64,000 bases of DNA. Source: an uncultured Tropicimonas sp. GTDB lineage: Bacteria > Pseudomonadota > Alphaproteobacteria > Rhodobacterales > Rhodobacteraceae. Position 1 is the stretch's first letter. Every line of letters begins with the position of its first letter. Of this stretch, positions 16,390 to 25,808 are shown one piece after another. The stretch spans positions 26,115 to 90,114 of the forward strand of contig CANLZY010000024.1 in assembly GCA_947495685.1 (NCBI GenBank). Reading direction: 5' to 3'. Under the pieces are notes generated by a model. It saw only the letters and a program-made list of their open reading frames with translations, was not told where the DNA came from and did not search any database. A program made the position numbers and the translations under genes.

Positions 16390-18264
16390 GTGACCGACAA
16401 GGAAGACAGCGACAGCGAACAGTTGGTCGGGCACGCCTGCATTCAGGCCAACCTCAGGACATTGGATTCCTCGCCCGGCGTCTACCGGATGCTGGATGCC
16501 GACAGCCGCGTGCTCTATGTTGGCAAGGCCCGAAACCTGAAGGCGCGGGTGTCGAACTATGCGCGCCCGGCAGGCCATTCGCCGCGCATCGCCCGGATGA
16601 TCAGCGAAACCGCGTCGATGATGTTCCTGACGACCCGCACCGAGGCCGAGGCGTTGCTGCTGGAGCAGAACCTGATCAAGCAGCTCAAGCCGCGCTACAA
16701 CGTGCTGCTGCGGGATGACAAATCGTTCCCGAATATCCTGGTGTCCAAGGCCCATGCCTATCCGCAGATCAAGAAACACCGGGGCGCGAAGTCGGAAAAG
16801 GGCGCCTACTATGGCCCGTTTGCCAGCGCTGGTGCCGTGAACCGGACGCTGAACCAGTTGCAGAAGGTGTTCTTGCTGCGCAACTGCTCGGATGCCACGT
16901 TCGACACCCGGACCCGCCCCTGCCTGCTCTACCAGATCAAGCGCTGCGCCGCGCCCTGTGTCGGCCAGATCTCCGAGGCGGACTATGCCAAGCTGGTGTC
17001 GGACGCGGAGAGGTTCTTGCAGGGCAAGTCCACCAATGTTCAATCGGAACTGGCCGAACAGATGCAAGTGGCCTCCGAAACAATGGAGTTCGAGCGCGCC
17101 GCCACCCTGCGGGACCGGATCCGGGCGCTGACGCAGGTACAGTCCGCCCAGGGTATCAATCCGCGCGGTGTTCCCGAGGCCGACGTGATCGGTTTGCACA
17201 TGGAGGGCGGGCAGGCCTGCGTGCAGGTGTTCTTCATCCGGGCGAACCAGAACTGGGGCAACCACGATTACTATCCCCGCACCGGCGGCACGGAATCCCC
17301 GGAAGAGGTGATGCGATCCTTTCTCGGTCAGTTCTACAACGGCAAGCAACCGCCCCGGCAGTTGATCCTGTCGCATGACATCGAGGATCACGACCTGATG
17401 GTCGAGATCTTGTCCGAGAGTGCTGGCCGCAAGGTGGAAATCCTGATCCCGCAGCGGGGCGAAAAGGCCGAACTGGTGTCCGGAGCCCTGCGCAACGCCC
17501 GCGAGTCGCTGGGTCGCAAGATGTCGGAATCCGCCGCGCAGGCAAAACTGCTGCGCGGGCTTGCCGAGGCGTTCGACCTGCCGGCCCCCCCCGTCCGGGT
17601 CGAGGTCTATGACAACTCCCACATCCAGGGCACCAACGCCGTGGGGGGGATGATCGTGGCCGGTGCCGACGGGTTTCTGAAAAGCCAGTACCGGAAATTC
17701 AACATCCGGGGCGAAGACCTGACCCCCGGCGACGATTTCGGCATGATGAAAGAGGTCCTCACGCGGCGGTTCCAGCGCCTGTTGAAAGAGGACCCGGATC
17801 GCGAGTCGGGCGCCTGGCCGGACCTGCTGCTGATCGATGGTGGCGCCGGACAGATCAGCGCAGTGGCAGAGATCATGGCCGAACTCGGCGTCGAGGATGT
17901 GCCCTTCATCGGTGTCGCCAAGGGGATCGACCGAGATGCCGGAAAGGAAGAGTTCTATCGTCCGGGTGCGTCCGCCTTTGCGCTGCGCCACAATGATCCG
18001 GTGCTGTACTTTGTCCAACGATTGCGCGACGAGGCCCACCGGTTTGCCATCGGTGCCCACCGGCAGAAGCGGTCCAAGGCGATCGGGGCGACTCCGCTGG
18101 ACGAGATCGCCGGCGTCGGAGCGACCCGCAAGCGGGCGCTGCTGGCGCATTTTGGCTCGGCCAAGGCCGTCGGCCGCGCCAACCTGGCCGACCTGAAGGC
18201 CGTGGAGGGGATCTCGGCAGGACTGGCCGAGAAGATCTACGACCACTTCAACGATCACGGGTGA
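16390..18264 (+). CDS. uvrC: Excinuclease ABC subunit C
   Basis: UvrC makes both incisions around bulky DNA lesions during nucleotide excision repair, together with UvrA and UvrB. The 624-residue protein has the GIY-YIG nuclease domain (PGVYRML...[17 protein letters not shown], about residues 29-60). A UVR helical hairpin follows near residue 220 ([21 protein letters not shown]). The RNase H-like second nuclease reads [20 protein letters not shown] and later [12 protein letters not shown]. Tandem HhH motifs close the protein ([33 protein letters not shown]). I chose the GTG at 16390 because AGAGGGGG lies about nine bases upstream. pgsA follows. Confidence 0.97.
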   Translation: MTDKEDSDSEQLVGHACIQANLRTLDSSPGVYRMLDADSRVLYVGKARNLKARVSNYARPAGHSPRIARMISETASMMFLTTRTEAEALLLEQNLIKQLKPRYNVLLRDDKSFPNILVSKAHAYPQIKKHRGAKSEKGAYYGPFASAGAVNRTLNQLQKVFLLRNCSDATFDTRTRPCLLYQIKRCAAPCVGQISEADYAKLVSDAERFLQGKSTNVQSELAEQMQVASETMEFERAATLRDRIRALTQVQSAQGINPRGVPEADVIGLHMEGGQACVQVFFIRANQNWGNHDYYPRTGGTESPEEVMRSFLGQFYNGKQPPRQLILSHDIEDHDLMVEILSESAGRKVEILIPQRGEKAELVSGALRNARESLGRKMSESAAQAKLLRGLAEAFDLPAPPVRVEVYDNSHIQGTNAVGGMIVAGADGFLKSQYRKFNIRGEDLTPGDDFGMMKEVLTRRFQRLLKEDPDRESGAWPDLLLIDGGAGQISAVAEIMAELGVEDVPFIGVAKGIDRDAGKEEFYRPGASAFALRHNDPVLYFVQRLRDEAHRFAIGAHRQKRSKAIGATPLDEIAGVGATRKRALLAHFGSAKAVGRANLADLKAVEGISAGLAEKIYDHFNDHG

Positions 18265-18340
18265 GTGCGGTGGCTGCCGCTACGGCGGATTGCGTCGCAA
18301 CGGGGCTTTTGTCTGCGCGCGGCCTCGGGTAGGACAAGGC

Positions 18341-19000
18341 ATGCGCTGGACCATTCCCAATATCCTGACGATCATCCGCCTTGCGGCTGCCCCGGCAATC
18401 CTGCTGGTCTATCTTGTCCTGCCGCATCCGATCGCGGACTGGACGGCCTGTGTACTGTTCGTCAGCGCCTCGGCAACCGACTGGATCGACGGGTACCTGG
18501 CGCGCGCCTGGAAACAACAGACCCGGATCGGCACGATGCTGGACCCGATCGCCGACAAGGCGATGGTGGTGATCGCCCTGGCCGCGATCATCGGGCTGAT
18601 GGGGATGCGGGGTGTCATCCTGTTGCCCGCCGCAATCATCCTCTTTCGGGAAGTGTTCGTGTCGGGCTTGCGCGAATTCCTGGGCGATACCGCCGGAACG
18701 CTCAAGGTCACCAAGCTGGCCAAGTGGAAGACCACGGTTCAGATGGTGGCCATCGCGGTCCTGCTGGCATTTGGCGGCTTCCTGACCGGGATCGAAGCCG
18801 ACACCGCCGGGATGGATCATGCCACGGTTACTGCCATTCTGGATGGCACTGCCGAAGACATGTTTGGCCTGCGCTGGCGATCCTTCGCCGCATCGCTGTC
18901 CTTGAATGGGGGGATCGTCCTGCTGTGGATTGCGGCCATTCTGACGGCCGTTACGGGGTGGGATTACTTCATCAAGGCCCGGCCCTACCTGAAGGACTGA
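18341..19000 (+). CDS. pgsA: CDP-diacylglycerol--glycerol-3-phosphate 3-phosphatidyltransferase
   Basis: PgsA makes phosphatidylglycerol phosphate, the committed step to phosphatidylglycerol and cardiolipin, in the inner membrane. The 219-residue protein starts WTIPNILTIIRLAA and carries the full CDP-alcohol phosphotransferase motif: within DWIDGYLARAWK...GTMLDPIADK the D-G-x2-A-R-x8-G-x3-D-x3-D spacing is kept. About six hydrophobic helices follow. The uvrC-pgsA-moaD-moaE order is compact, with moaD five bases after the pgsA stop. Confidence 0.95.
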   Translation: MRWTIPNILTIIRLAAAPAILLVYLVLPHPIADWTACVLFVSASATDWIDGYLARAWKQQTRIGTMLDPIADKAMVVIALAAIIGLMGMRGVILLPAAIILFREVFVSGLREFLGDTAGTLKVTKLAKWKTTVQMVAIAVLLAFGGFLTGIEADTAGMDHATVTAILDGTAEDMFGLRWRSFAASLSLNGGIVLLWIAAILTAVTGWDYFIKARPYLKD

Positions 19001-19005
19001 CGCTG

Positions 19006-19254
19006 ATGATCGATGTTCTCTACTTTGCCTGGGTTCGCGAGCGAATCGGCGTTCCACGAGAACGGCTGGAGACGACTGCCGCGACGGTTGCGGACCTGAT
19101 CGAGGAATTGCGTAACCGTGAAGAACGGTACGCCCTCGCGTTTTCCGACCTGTCGGCGCTGCGGGTTGCCGTGGACCAGGACCTCGCAGAGTTTGACGCT
19201 CCGCTGGATGGTGTCCGCGAAGTGGCCTTCTTTCCCCCGATGACGGGCGGCTGA
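19006..19254 (+). CDS. moaD: Molybdopterin synthase small (sulfur carrier) subunit
   Basis: The 82-residue ubiquitin-like protein ends in the double glycine MTGG, which is activated to a thiocarboxylate and supplies sulfur for molybdopterin. The N-terminus MIDVLYFAWVRERIG and the VAFFPPMTGG tail are typical MoaD. The gene starts five bases after pgsA and ends directly before moaE, so the two synthase subunits are co-translated. Confidence 0.95.
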   Translation: MIDVLYFAWVRERIGVPRERLETTAATVADLIEELRNREERYALAFSDLSALRVAVDQDLAEFDAPLDGVREVAFFPPMTGG

Positions 19255-19695
19255 ATGGACGTCCGGGTACAGGCCGAGCCTTTCAAGGCAGGGGCGGAAG
19301 TTGAGGCCTTCACCGCCGGTGCGTCCGGTGCCGGTGCCGTGGTCAGCTTCACCGGGATCGTGCGCGATGACAGCGGGCGGATGGCCGAGATGTTGATCGA
19401 ACACTATCCGGGCATGACCGAACGGGCGCTGCAAAAGATCGCGACCGAGGCAAAGGCGCGTTGGTCGTTGGCGGATGTGCTGGTGATTCACCGCTTTGGC
19501 GCACTGTTTCCCGGCGAACAGATCATGATGGTCGCAACGGCGGCCCGCCACCGGAAGGACGCGTTCGAAGCGGCCGAATACCTGATGGACTACCTCAAGT
19601 CACGCGCGCCGTTCTGGAAACAGGAGCGGGGGCCTGACGGCGAAAGCTGGGTGGATGCCAAGGACGCCGACGAGGAAGCTCTCGACCGCTGGTAA
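19255..19695 (+). CDS. moaE: Molybdopterin synthase large (catalytic) subunit
   Basis: MoaE converts cyclic pyranopterin monophosphate to molybdopterin using MoaD thiocarboxylate. The 146-residue protein shows AVVSFTGIVRD, LIEHYPGMTERAL, VIHRFGALFPGEQIMMVATAARHR and the active-site lysine region LKSRAPFWKQE. The ATG immediately follows the moaD stop. Confidence 0.95.
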   Translation: MDVRVQAEPFKAGAEVEAFTAGASGAGAVVSFTGIVRDDSGRMAEMLIEHYPGMTERALQKIATEAKARWSLADVLVIHRFGALFPGEQIMMVATAARHRKDAFEAAEYLMDYLKSRAPFWKQERGPDGESWVDAKDADEEALDRW

Positions 19696-19832
19696 CAATG
19701 CCGGCCAACCTGCGCCTGCACCCGTCCCGATGGCCTGTTCCTGAACCCGGCTCGTCGGGCCCGCGTTCCGGAGGGCACTCGCATTCGTGTGGGGCGGCGG
19801 TCATTCATCCGATGAACCGGGCAGCCCCTTGG

Positions 19833-20162
19833 TCAGGTGCTTTCGCGGTTCTGCTCGATGTAGACCCGCAGTTCCTCGGCCTCTTGCCGCGCATCCCGCA
19901 GCCCATCCATCGTGGCCTGCAATTCCGCCTCGGTCTGGCTCAGCTGGTTGCTCAGTTCGGCTTCGCGTTGTTGCATGTAGGTGATCGCTTGATCACGTGT
20001 CTCTTCAGCCTCGTGCAGGGCCTGGGCCATCGTGTCCAGTTCGCCCATCTCGGACTGAGTCACCCGTGTCACCCGGTGGATGATCCAGGAGGCAAACCAG
20101 CCAAGGAGGAAGGCCACGAACAGGACCGCAGCGGTGACGATGATAAATTCGGAGCGGTTCAC
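19833..20162 (-). CDS. Membrane-anchored coiled-coil protein, unknown function
   Basis: The 109-residue protein has one N-terminal transmembrane helix (IIVTAAVLFVAFLLGWFASWII) followed by a long heptad-like helix from about residue 38 to the end (MGELDTMAQALHEAEETRD and on), predicted to form a coiled coil. Its start overlaps the stop of the OmpA-like gene by four bases (ATGA), so the two are probably translated together. It may scaffold or anchor that partner. I recognise no named family. Confidence 0.7.
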   Translation of the reverse strand: MNRSEFIIVTAAVLFVAFLLGWFASWIIHRVTRVTQSEMGELDTMAQALHEAEETRDQAITYMQQREAELSNQLSQTEAELQATMDGLRDARQEAEELRVYIEQNREST

Positions 20163-22177
20163 TGGCTTTCCTCCGTGCCGTCGTCCGGGCTGGCCGGGTC
20201 GGCGTCCTGAGACGGTGTTTCGGTCGGGCCGGCTGCGCCGCTCGTGGCGTCCAGTTCCGGCGTCGAGGCCCCATCGGCGGCCGGGTCGGTAGCGGTCTCG
20301 GCAGCCGGGTCATCCGAGCCCGTTGCGTCGTCTGGCTCGGTGGCCTCTTCCGCATCCGCAAGCAGGCGGAACTCGATCCGACGGTTCGCCTCGCGCCCCT
20401 CGTCGGTGTCGTTGTCCGCGATCGGGTCGCTTTCGCCATATCCTACAGCGCTGATCCCTGATGTCAGGATCCGGCGCGTCGCAATTGCTGCCAGCACAGA
20501 ATCCGCGCGGCTCTGCGACAGCTCCAGGTTCATTTCCTCGCGGCCCTGGCTATCGGTATAACCGGCGATCTCGAGCTGCATGTTGACCTCCCGGCAGGCC
20601 TTAAGGACGTCGGCGATATCGTTGATGACGCCGACGCCGTTCCCCGAGATATCCGCCGACCCTGGTTCGAAGGTGATCTTGGTGCTGGCCAGGATCGCGT
20701 TGACCTGTCCCACGCATTCGTCGGGGGTCGGCAGCGCCGCGATCGGGTCCAGTGCCTTGTCGTAGGTGACATCCAGCTTGTAATTCTGCGAATCCCCAAG
20801 CTTTTCCGACAGGATCCGGGCAATTTCAGCCTGCGCTTCCGGGTTCCCGGACCTACCGGACAGTTCGATATAATCCTGCTGGATCACGGCCGATCCACTT
20901 TCGAGCTCTGACAGGGCCTGTAGCCCCGCCAGCACCCGGACCGGCCAGTCGGCAGGCAGATCCTCGTCGATACGGGCCGCGGTATAAACGGATGCCACGC
21001 CGAAACGGGCCTTGGCAAAGCTCTCGATGGTGGTGCGCACCACCGGGTTGTTCAGGCGTCCGCGCAACTGCAACTGGCCTTCGGGGCTGCGCGTCGCGAC
21101 AAATTCCGGCGGGCCCTCGCCCTCGCCGGTTCCGTCCACGGCAACGGGTTCCGGCAGGACGGAATGCAGCGAAAAAACCTCTGGAAGGTTGGATTCCAGC
21201 TCGCCCACGACCCGGTCGAAATCGGCGCGCTCGGTCGAATCCAGTGCCACGAGTGTGACATCGGCGTCCGAAAAAGTGACGGATCCGCCCTTGAGGGCCG
21301 CGACCGCCTGAATGCCCTGCACCACGGCGGTCGGCCAATCCGGCGTCGGAACCCCGAGGCCCAAGGTGCATTCGGATGTGCCGGTAACGCCGGCCTCGAC
21401 CGCTGCCGCAAGGATCCGATCACGCCCACGTGGCGAGTCGGCCGAACACGCATCGAACCGTGGCCCGTTTCCGTCGATCAGAAACCGCAGGGTGAACGGG
21501 GTGATGACCGGGCGCGGTGCAGTGATGTGATGGATGACCTGGACCGACTTCGGGACCCGCTGCGTCAGCTCCTTTTCAAGCGCGCGCTTTTCCCTGGCCG
21601 ATTCGCTGATGGCTGTGATGTCGACCTCGCCGGCGAATATCGAAATCTTGGAGCGCGGCAGGCGCGCCAAAGCCTTCAATCCGACCTGCACCGCGGGTGA
21701 CCAGTCTGCCGGCTCGGGGTAGTCTCCGGCCTCCAGCAGGTCGACGACCTCGGCTCCTTCGGCCAGCGCCATGATCTCGTTGACCATCAGGGTCCGATCC
21801 ATCGACGCGGGGACAAGGCCGATCAGCGTGATGCCGTCATCGTTGCGCAGGATTTCGATCGAGAACTTCGGCGGGGCCAGCGGCTTGGACGGGACGATGG
21901 TGGTCCCGTCGATGATCCGGGTGGCATCGACCATGGTGCCGGCGACGTGCAGGGCGTTGAACCGCCGTGCCTCGGTCGGGGCCATGCCGCCGATATGCAC
22001 CTGGAGCCCGTCGGTGTGGACCTCCGCCCAGTCATGACCAGCCTCGATCAACGAGATCGCCACGACCTGTCCAGACCGTTTTTCGATGATGTCTGCGGCC
22101 ATCGTGGAAACAAGCCAACACGCGATAGCGGCGAGCACCAACGACAGAACAGAAATGATTTTCGGGCCAAGGCGCAT
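20159..22177 (-). CDS. OmpA-family protein with repeated BON-like domains
   Basis: The 672-residue envelope protein starts with an uncleaved-looking anchor (ISVLSLVLAAIACWLVSTM). The middle contains at least three related units ending in similar segments (VQVGLKALARLPRSKISI, VVQGIQAVAALKGGSVTF, VLAGLQALSELESGSAVI), each resembling BON-type phospholipid/peptidoglycan-binding folds. A C-terminal OmpA domain follows (about residues 500-610: ITFEPGSADISG, IAGYTDSQG, NLELSQSRADSV, ANRRIEF) and should bind peptidoglycan. The last 60 residues are acidic and rich in Ala, Thr, Asp and Pro. A coiled-coil gene overlaps its 3' end. Confidence 0.85.
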   Translation of the reverse strand: MRLGPKIISVLSLVLAAIACWLVSTMAADIIEKRSGQVVAISLIEAGHDWAEVHTDGLQVHIGGMAPTEARRFNALHVAGTMVDATRIIDGTTIVPSKPLAPPKFSIEILRNDDGITLIGLVPASMDRTLMVNEIMALAEGAEVVDLLEAGDYPEPADWSPAVQVGLKALARLPRSKISIFAGEVDITAISESAREKRALEKELTQRVPKSVQVIHHITAPRPVITPFTLRFLIDGNGPRFDACSADSPRGRDRILAAAVEAGVTGTSECTLGLGVPTPDWPTAVVQGIQAVAALKGGSVTFSDADVTLVALDSTERADFDRVVGELESNLPEVFSLHSVLPEPVAVDGTGEGEGPPEFVATRSPEGQLQLRGRLNNPVVRTTIESFAKARFGVASVYTAARIDEDLPADWPVRVLAGLQALSELESGSAVIQQDYIELSGRSGNPEAQAEIARILSEKLGDSQNYKLDVTYDKALDPIAALPTPDECVGQVNAILASTKITFEPGSADISGNGVGVINDIADVLKACREVNMQLEIAGYTDSQGREEMNLELSQSRADSVLAAIATRRILTSGISAVGYGESDPIADNDTDEGREANRRIEFRLLADAEEATEPDDATGSDDPAAETATDPAADGASTPELDATSGAAGPTETPSQDADPASPDDGTEESQ

Positions 22178-22313
22178 GGCGTTTTTTTCTTCTTCGTTCC
22201 CGGTAGACGTCTCTTAGAGGTCTGACGTCATTTGATCAATCTCTGCCAACCTCATGAAAGCAGCGGGAGTCTGCCGATGGTTCGGCCAGGCGTGGCCGGT
22301 GCCAGAGCCTCGG

Positions 22314-23312
22314 TCACAAGATCAGAACCGTCACCGCCAACGCGACGACAAGGATCATCCCGGTCTGGGTCAGGGCCCGGAACCGGGTCAGGCAGGATTC
22401 GGGCGAGTCGATATCGAGGGTCGCCATCAGCCAGCTCATGTGCAGGCCCATTCCCCAGACACCGACCAGCCCGATCGCGAGTGCCAGTGGATTTCCGGTG
22501 GGGCCAAGCGCCAGGATCACGCCGACCGTCATCATCAGGACCGTCACCATCATGAACAGCCGCAGCCAGGAGGGTGTTTCACGGCCAAACAGGCGCGCGG
22601 TTGATTTCACCCCGATCAGCGTATCGTCCTCGATGTCCTGATGGGCATAGATCGTGTCGTAGAAGATCGTCCACGCCACCCCGCCGAAATACAGGAACAG
22701 CGGCGCCAGCGTGATGTCGCCGGTATGGGCCGCCCAGGCCACAAGGACACCCCAGTTCAGGTTCAATCCCAGGATGAACTGCGGCCACCACGTGAACCGC
22801 TTGCCAAAGGGATAGATCGCCACCAGCAGGACCGAAGCGACCCCCAGCCAGATCGCGGTGCTGTTGAACGTCAGCAGGATCAGGAAGGCCAGCAACACCT
22901 GGATTCCCATCCAGATCATGGCGTTCTTCACGGTGACCTGCCCGGACGGAAGTGGGCGCGAGCGGGTGCGCTCGACCCGGGCGTCGATTTCGCGGTCGGT
23001 CAGGTCGTTCCAGGTACAGCCCGCCCCACGCATCAGCATCGCACCCAGCACGACGGCGATCAGGATCCACCAGTCAAAGCCGCGCCAGCCGGTCGCGGCG
23101 GCGGCGGCAAACAGGCCCCACCAGCTGGGAATGATCAGGGTCCAGAACCCCACCGGGCGATCGGCGCGCGACAGCCGCAGATACGGCTGGGCCGACGCCG
23201 GGGAGAACCGGTCGACCCAGTTTCCGTCGGTTGCGTCCGCCACGCGTCCGGTATCGGTCGCGCTGGTGGCCTGGGTGGCATTGTTGGCTGGCGTCTGCTG
23301 GTTGTCGGTCAT
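22314..23312 (-). CDS. ubiA: 4-hydroxybenzoate polyprenyltransferase
   Basis: UbiA attaches the polyprenyl tail to 4-hydroxybenzoate in ubiquinone synthesis, in the inner membrane. The 332-residue protein has both aspartate-rich motifs, NDLTDREIDARVERTRSRPL and YDTIYAHQDIEDD, and about eight helices. It has a polar N-terminal extension of about 45 residues rich in Asn, Thr and Ala (TDNQQTPANNATQATSATD) that is longer than in typical UbiA. The ATG at 23312 is only 32 bases from the oppositely oriented rsmE start. Confidence 0.93.
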   Translation of the reverse strand: MTDNQQTPANNATQATSATDTGRVADATDGNWVDRFSPASAQPYLRLSRADRPVGFWTLIIPSWWGLFAAAAATGWRGFDWWILIAVVLGAMLMRGAGCTWNDLTDREIDARVERTRSRPLPSGQVTVKNAMIWMGIQVLLAFLILLTFNSTAIWLGVASVLLVAIYPFGKRFTWWPQFILGLNLNWGVLVAWAAHTGDITLAPLFLYFGGVAWTIFYDTIYAHQDIEDDTLIGVKSTARLFGRETPSWLRLFMMVTVLMMTVGVILALGPTGNPLALAIGLVGVWGMGLHMSWLMATLDIDSPESCLTRFRALTQTGMILVVALAVTVLIL

Positions 23313-23344
23313 ATTGTCCGCCCCGGAACGGTGGGAAAAAATCG

Positions 23345-24070
23345 ATGGCAAAGGTCCGTCTGTATGTAGACCAAAGCCTTGGTGAGGGGCAAAGCGTTTC
23401 ACTGACGCGGGAGCAGGCACATTACCTCTTTGGGGTGATGCGTCTGGCCGAGGGCGAGTCCATCCTGCTGTTTGACGGCCTGTCCGGAGAATTCGAGGCG
23501 CGGATCGACGCCGCCGGAAAGCGCGGTGGCAGCCTGACCTGCGTGCGCCAGACCCGTGCGTTGCAATTGCCGCCCGACCTGTGGCTGATGTTTGCCCCGA
23601 TCAAGAAGGCCCGCACCGACTTCATCGTCGAAAAGGCCGCCGAGATGGGAGCCGCGCGGATCTGCCCGGTGCAGACCGAGTTCACCAATGCCGAGCGGAT
23701 TCGCCGCGACCGGTTGCAGGCCCATGCTGTAGAGGCGGCCGAGCAATGCGGAGGGACCTATGTGCCAGAGGTGACAGACCTGGCGCGGCTGGACCGAATT
23801 CTGGCAGATTGGCCGGCAGAGCGCCGATTGATGTTCTGCGACGAGGCCCTGGTGGGCGCGCAAGAGGCCTTGACCACCGGCGACGCGGCTGTGGCCGGCC
23901 CCTGGGCAATTCTGATCGGGCCGGAGGGGGGCTTCTCGAACTCGGAGCGCCAGCGGTTGCATGCCATGCCGCAAGCCACAACAGTCAGCCTTGGCCCGCG
24001 AATCCTGCGGGCGGATACTGCCGCCGTGGCAGCCATGACCCTGTGGCAAACCACCCTGGGAGACTGGTGA
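23345..24070 (+). CDS. rsmE: 16S rRNA m3U1498 methyltransferase
   Basis: RsmE methylates N3 of U1498 in 16S rRNA using S-adenosylmethionine and belongs to the SPOUT knot fold. The 241-residue protein has an N-terminal PUA-like part (REQAHYLFGVMRL) and the knot motifs IKKARTDFIVEKAAEMGAARI, AEQCGGTYVPEV, LIGPEGGFSNSERQRL and LGPRILRADTAAVAAM. The GNAT genes follow with overlapping starts, suggesting one transcript. Confidence 0.94.
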   Translation: MAKVRLYVDQSLGEGQSVSLTREQAHYLFGVMRLAEGESILLFDGLSGEFEARIDAAGKRGGSLTCVRQTRALQLPPDLWLMFAPIKKARTDFIVEKAAEMGAARICPVQTEFTNAERIRRDRLQAHAVEAAEQCGGTYVPEVTDLARLDRILADWPAERRLMFCDEALVGAQEALTTGDAAVAGPWAILIGPEGGFSNSERQRLHAMPQATTVSLGPRILRADTAAVAAMTLWQTTLGDW

Positions 24071-24930
24071 TGTACCTGCGCCCTGCGACGACGGACGACA
24101 CGCCTGCCATCGAGCGGTTTCTGGTGCAGCACACCGATACGTCGATGTTCCTGCGGGCAAATCTGAGGATGTTTGGGCCCTGTGGAGGTCCGGCGCGGGA
24201 GGCGACCCGGATGTGGCTGCGGGAAGAGGGCGGCGCCATCACCGGCGTGCTGGGGCATACGACGTTCGGGGTCGTCCTGGTTCAGATGCCGGGCGACATG
24301 CCGCAAGCCGCGATCCTGTCGACGCTGGGTCAGAGCGAAATCAAGGGAATTTTCGGGGCGACCGAACAGGTGCATCAGCTCCGCCGGTTGCTGGGATTGG
24401 ACTCGGCGGACGCGCAACTGGATGATGATGAACCGCTTTATTCCCTGGATCTCGACCATATCGACACACCGGACGGGGCCTCGACGCTTCGCGGCGCAAC
24501 GCCAGCCGACAGTTCGCTGATGGTGGATTGGCGGCAGGCGTACCTGATGGAAACGTTCCATTTTTCCGAGGATGAGGCTGCCGAGATCGCCCAGGCAGAC
24601 GTCGATCGGATGTTGGAGCGTCAATCGCTGATGCTGCTGGAATGCGCCGACGGAACGCCGTTGGCAATGACCTCGTTCAACGCGATCCTTCCGGACATGG
24701 TGCAGATTGGCAATGTCTTTACGCCGCTCAACGTGCGCGGGCAGGGCTATGCCAGACGAGCCGTGGCATTGCACCTGGAGGTGGCGCGACACGACGGGGT
24801 GAAACGGGCGATCCTGTTTGCCTCGGGGCCGGCGGCCAGTCGCGCCTACGAGGCGATCGGGTTCCGCCAGATCGGGTGTTTCACCCTGTTGTTCTTTGCC
24901 GGCGTCGAAGTTGCGCGGGTCGCGGCATGA
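24070..24930 (+). CDS. GNAT-family acetyltransferase, first of a tandem pair
   Basis: The 286-residue protein is about twice the size of a minimal GNAT. The C-terminal half carries the acetyl-CoA fold with IGNVFTPLNVRGQGYARRAVALHL as motif A and SRAYEAIGFRQIG as motif B. The N-terminal half (TDDTPAIERFLVQHTDTSMFLRANLRMFGPCGG) shares a conserved start with its neighbour and may be a degenerate second GNAT unit or a substrate domain. The start codon overlaps the rsmE stop. Substrate unknown. Confidence 0.85.
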   Translation: MYLRPATTDDTPAIERFLVQHTDTSMFLRANLRMFGPCGGPAREATRMWLREEGGAITGVLGHTTFGVVLVQMPGDMPQAAILSTLGQSEIKGIFGATEQVHQLRRLLGLDSADAQLDDDEPLYSLDLDHIDTPDGASTLRGATPADSSLMVDWRQAYLMETFHFSEDEAAEIAQADVDRMLERQSLMLLECADGTPLAMTSFNAILPDMVQIGNVFTPLNVRGQGYARRAVALHLEVARHDGVKRAILFASGPAASRAYEAIGFRQIGCFTLLFFAGVEVARVAA

Positions 24931-25808
24931 GCACCGCAATTGTCCAGGACGCGGGCCTGACGCCCGCAGGCCCACGGGATGGTTCAAGGATCGACGCCTT
25001 TCTGGTGCGCCACGCGGCGGAAACCATGTTTCTGCGGTCAAATCTGCGGGAGTTCGGCCCATGCGGCGGTGATGCCCCCCATGCCAGCCGGATGTGGATG
25101 CGGGAGCAGGCCGGGGCAGTGACCGGCGTGGTCGGGCTGAGCACAGCGGGGGTGCTGCTGGTCGCGCTGTCGGATCTGGCAGACCTGTCGACGCTGCGCG
25201 GTATCCTTGACGGACAGGCGATCATCGGCGGGCTCGGTGCGCCAGCCCAGTTGCTGGGCGTGATCCGGGCCCTCGGGCTCGACAGGGCCCCGGTGCGGCG
25301 CAACCAAGAGGAACCGCTCTATTCGCTGGATCTTGATCGGCTGAAGGTTCCGGAAGGCGAGACCACCCTGCGCATGGCGCGAATGCACGATTCCGCTCCG
25401 CTTGCCCGGTGGCGACAGGATTTCCTGGAACACCTGTTCCAGATGCCGCGCGACGAGGCCAAGACGCAGGCGACGGTGGATGTCGCGCGCTTGATCGAAC
25501 GTGAGAGGCTGGCGGTGCTGGAGCAGGACAGCGTGCCGATGTCGGTCACGGCGTTCAATGCCGTGCTGCCGGATATGGTCCAGATCGGCAATGTCTACAC
25601 CCCGCCGGACCTGCGCGGCTGCGGGTTTGCCCGTCGCGCGGTCGCGCTGCACCTGGACAGGGTGCGGGCCGAGGGTGTGACGCGCGCGATCCTGTCAGCC
25701 TCTGGCAGGCCGGCCGCGCGGGCCTATGAGGCCATCGGCTTTCGGCAGGTCGGACACATCTCCACGCGGATGTTCGATGGGCCGCAAATCGTCGGAGGCG
25801 CGGCATGA
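24927..25808 (+). CDS. GNAT-family acetyltransferase, second of a tandem pair
   Basis: This 293-residue paralogue matches the preceding gene along its length: TMFLRSNLREFGPCGG at the N-terminus, EPLYSLDLDRL in the middle, ILPDMVQIGNV-like VLPDMVQIGNVYTPPDLRG, then CGFARRAVALHL and ARAYEAIGFRQVG. The two therefore arose by tandem duplication. The start overlaps the upstream stop by four bases, and its own stop overlaps the next gene. The acetyl-CoA loop reads RGCGFA rather than the more usual RGQGYA of its sister. Confidence 0.85.
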   Translation: MSTAIVQDAGLTPAGPRDGSRIDAFLVRHAAETMFLRSNLREFGPCGGDAPHASRMWMREQAGAVTGVVGLSTAGVLLVALSDLADLSTLRGILDGQAIIGGLGAPAQLLGVIRALGLDRAPVRRNQEEPLYSLDLDRLKVPEGETTLRMARMHDSAPLARWRQDFLEHLFQMPRDEAKTQATVDVARLIERERLAVLEQDSVPMSVTAFNAVLPDMVQIGNVYTPPDLRGCGFARRAVALHLDRVRAEGVTRAILSASGRPAARAYEAIGFRQVGHISTRMFDGPQIVGGAA

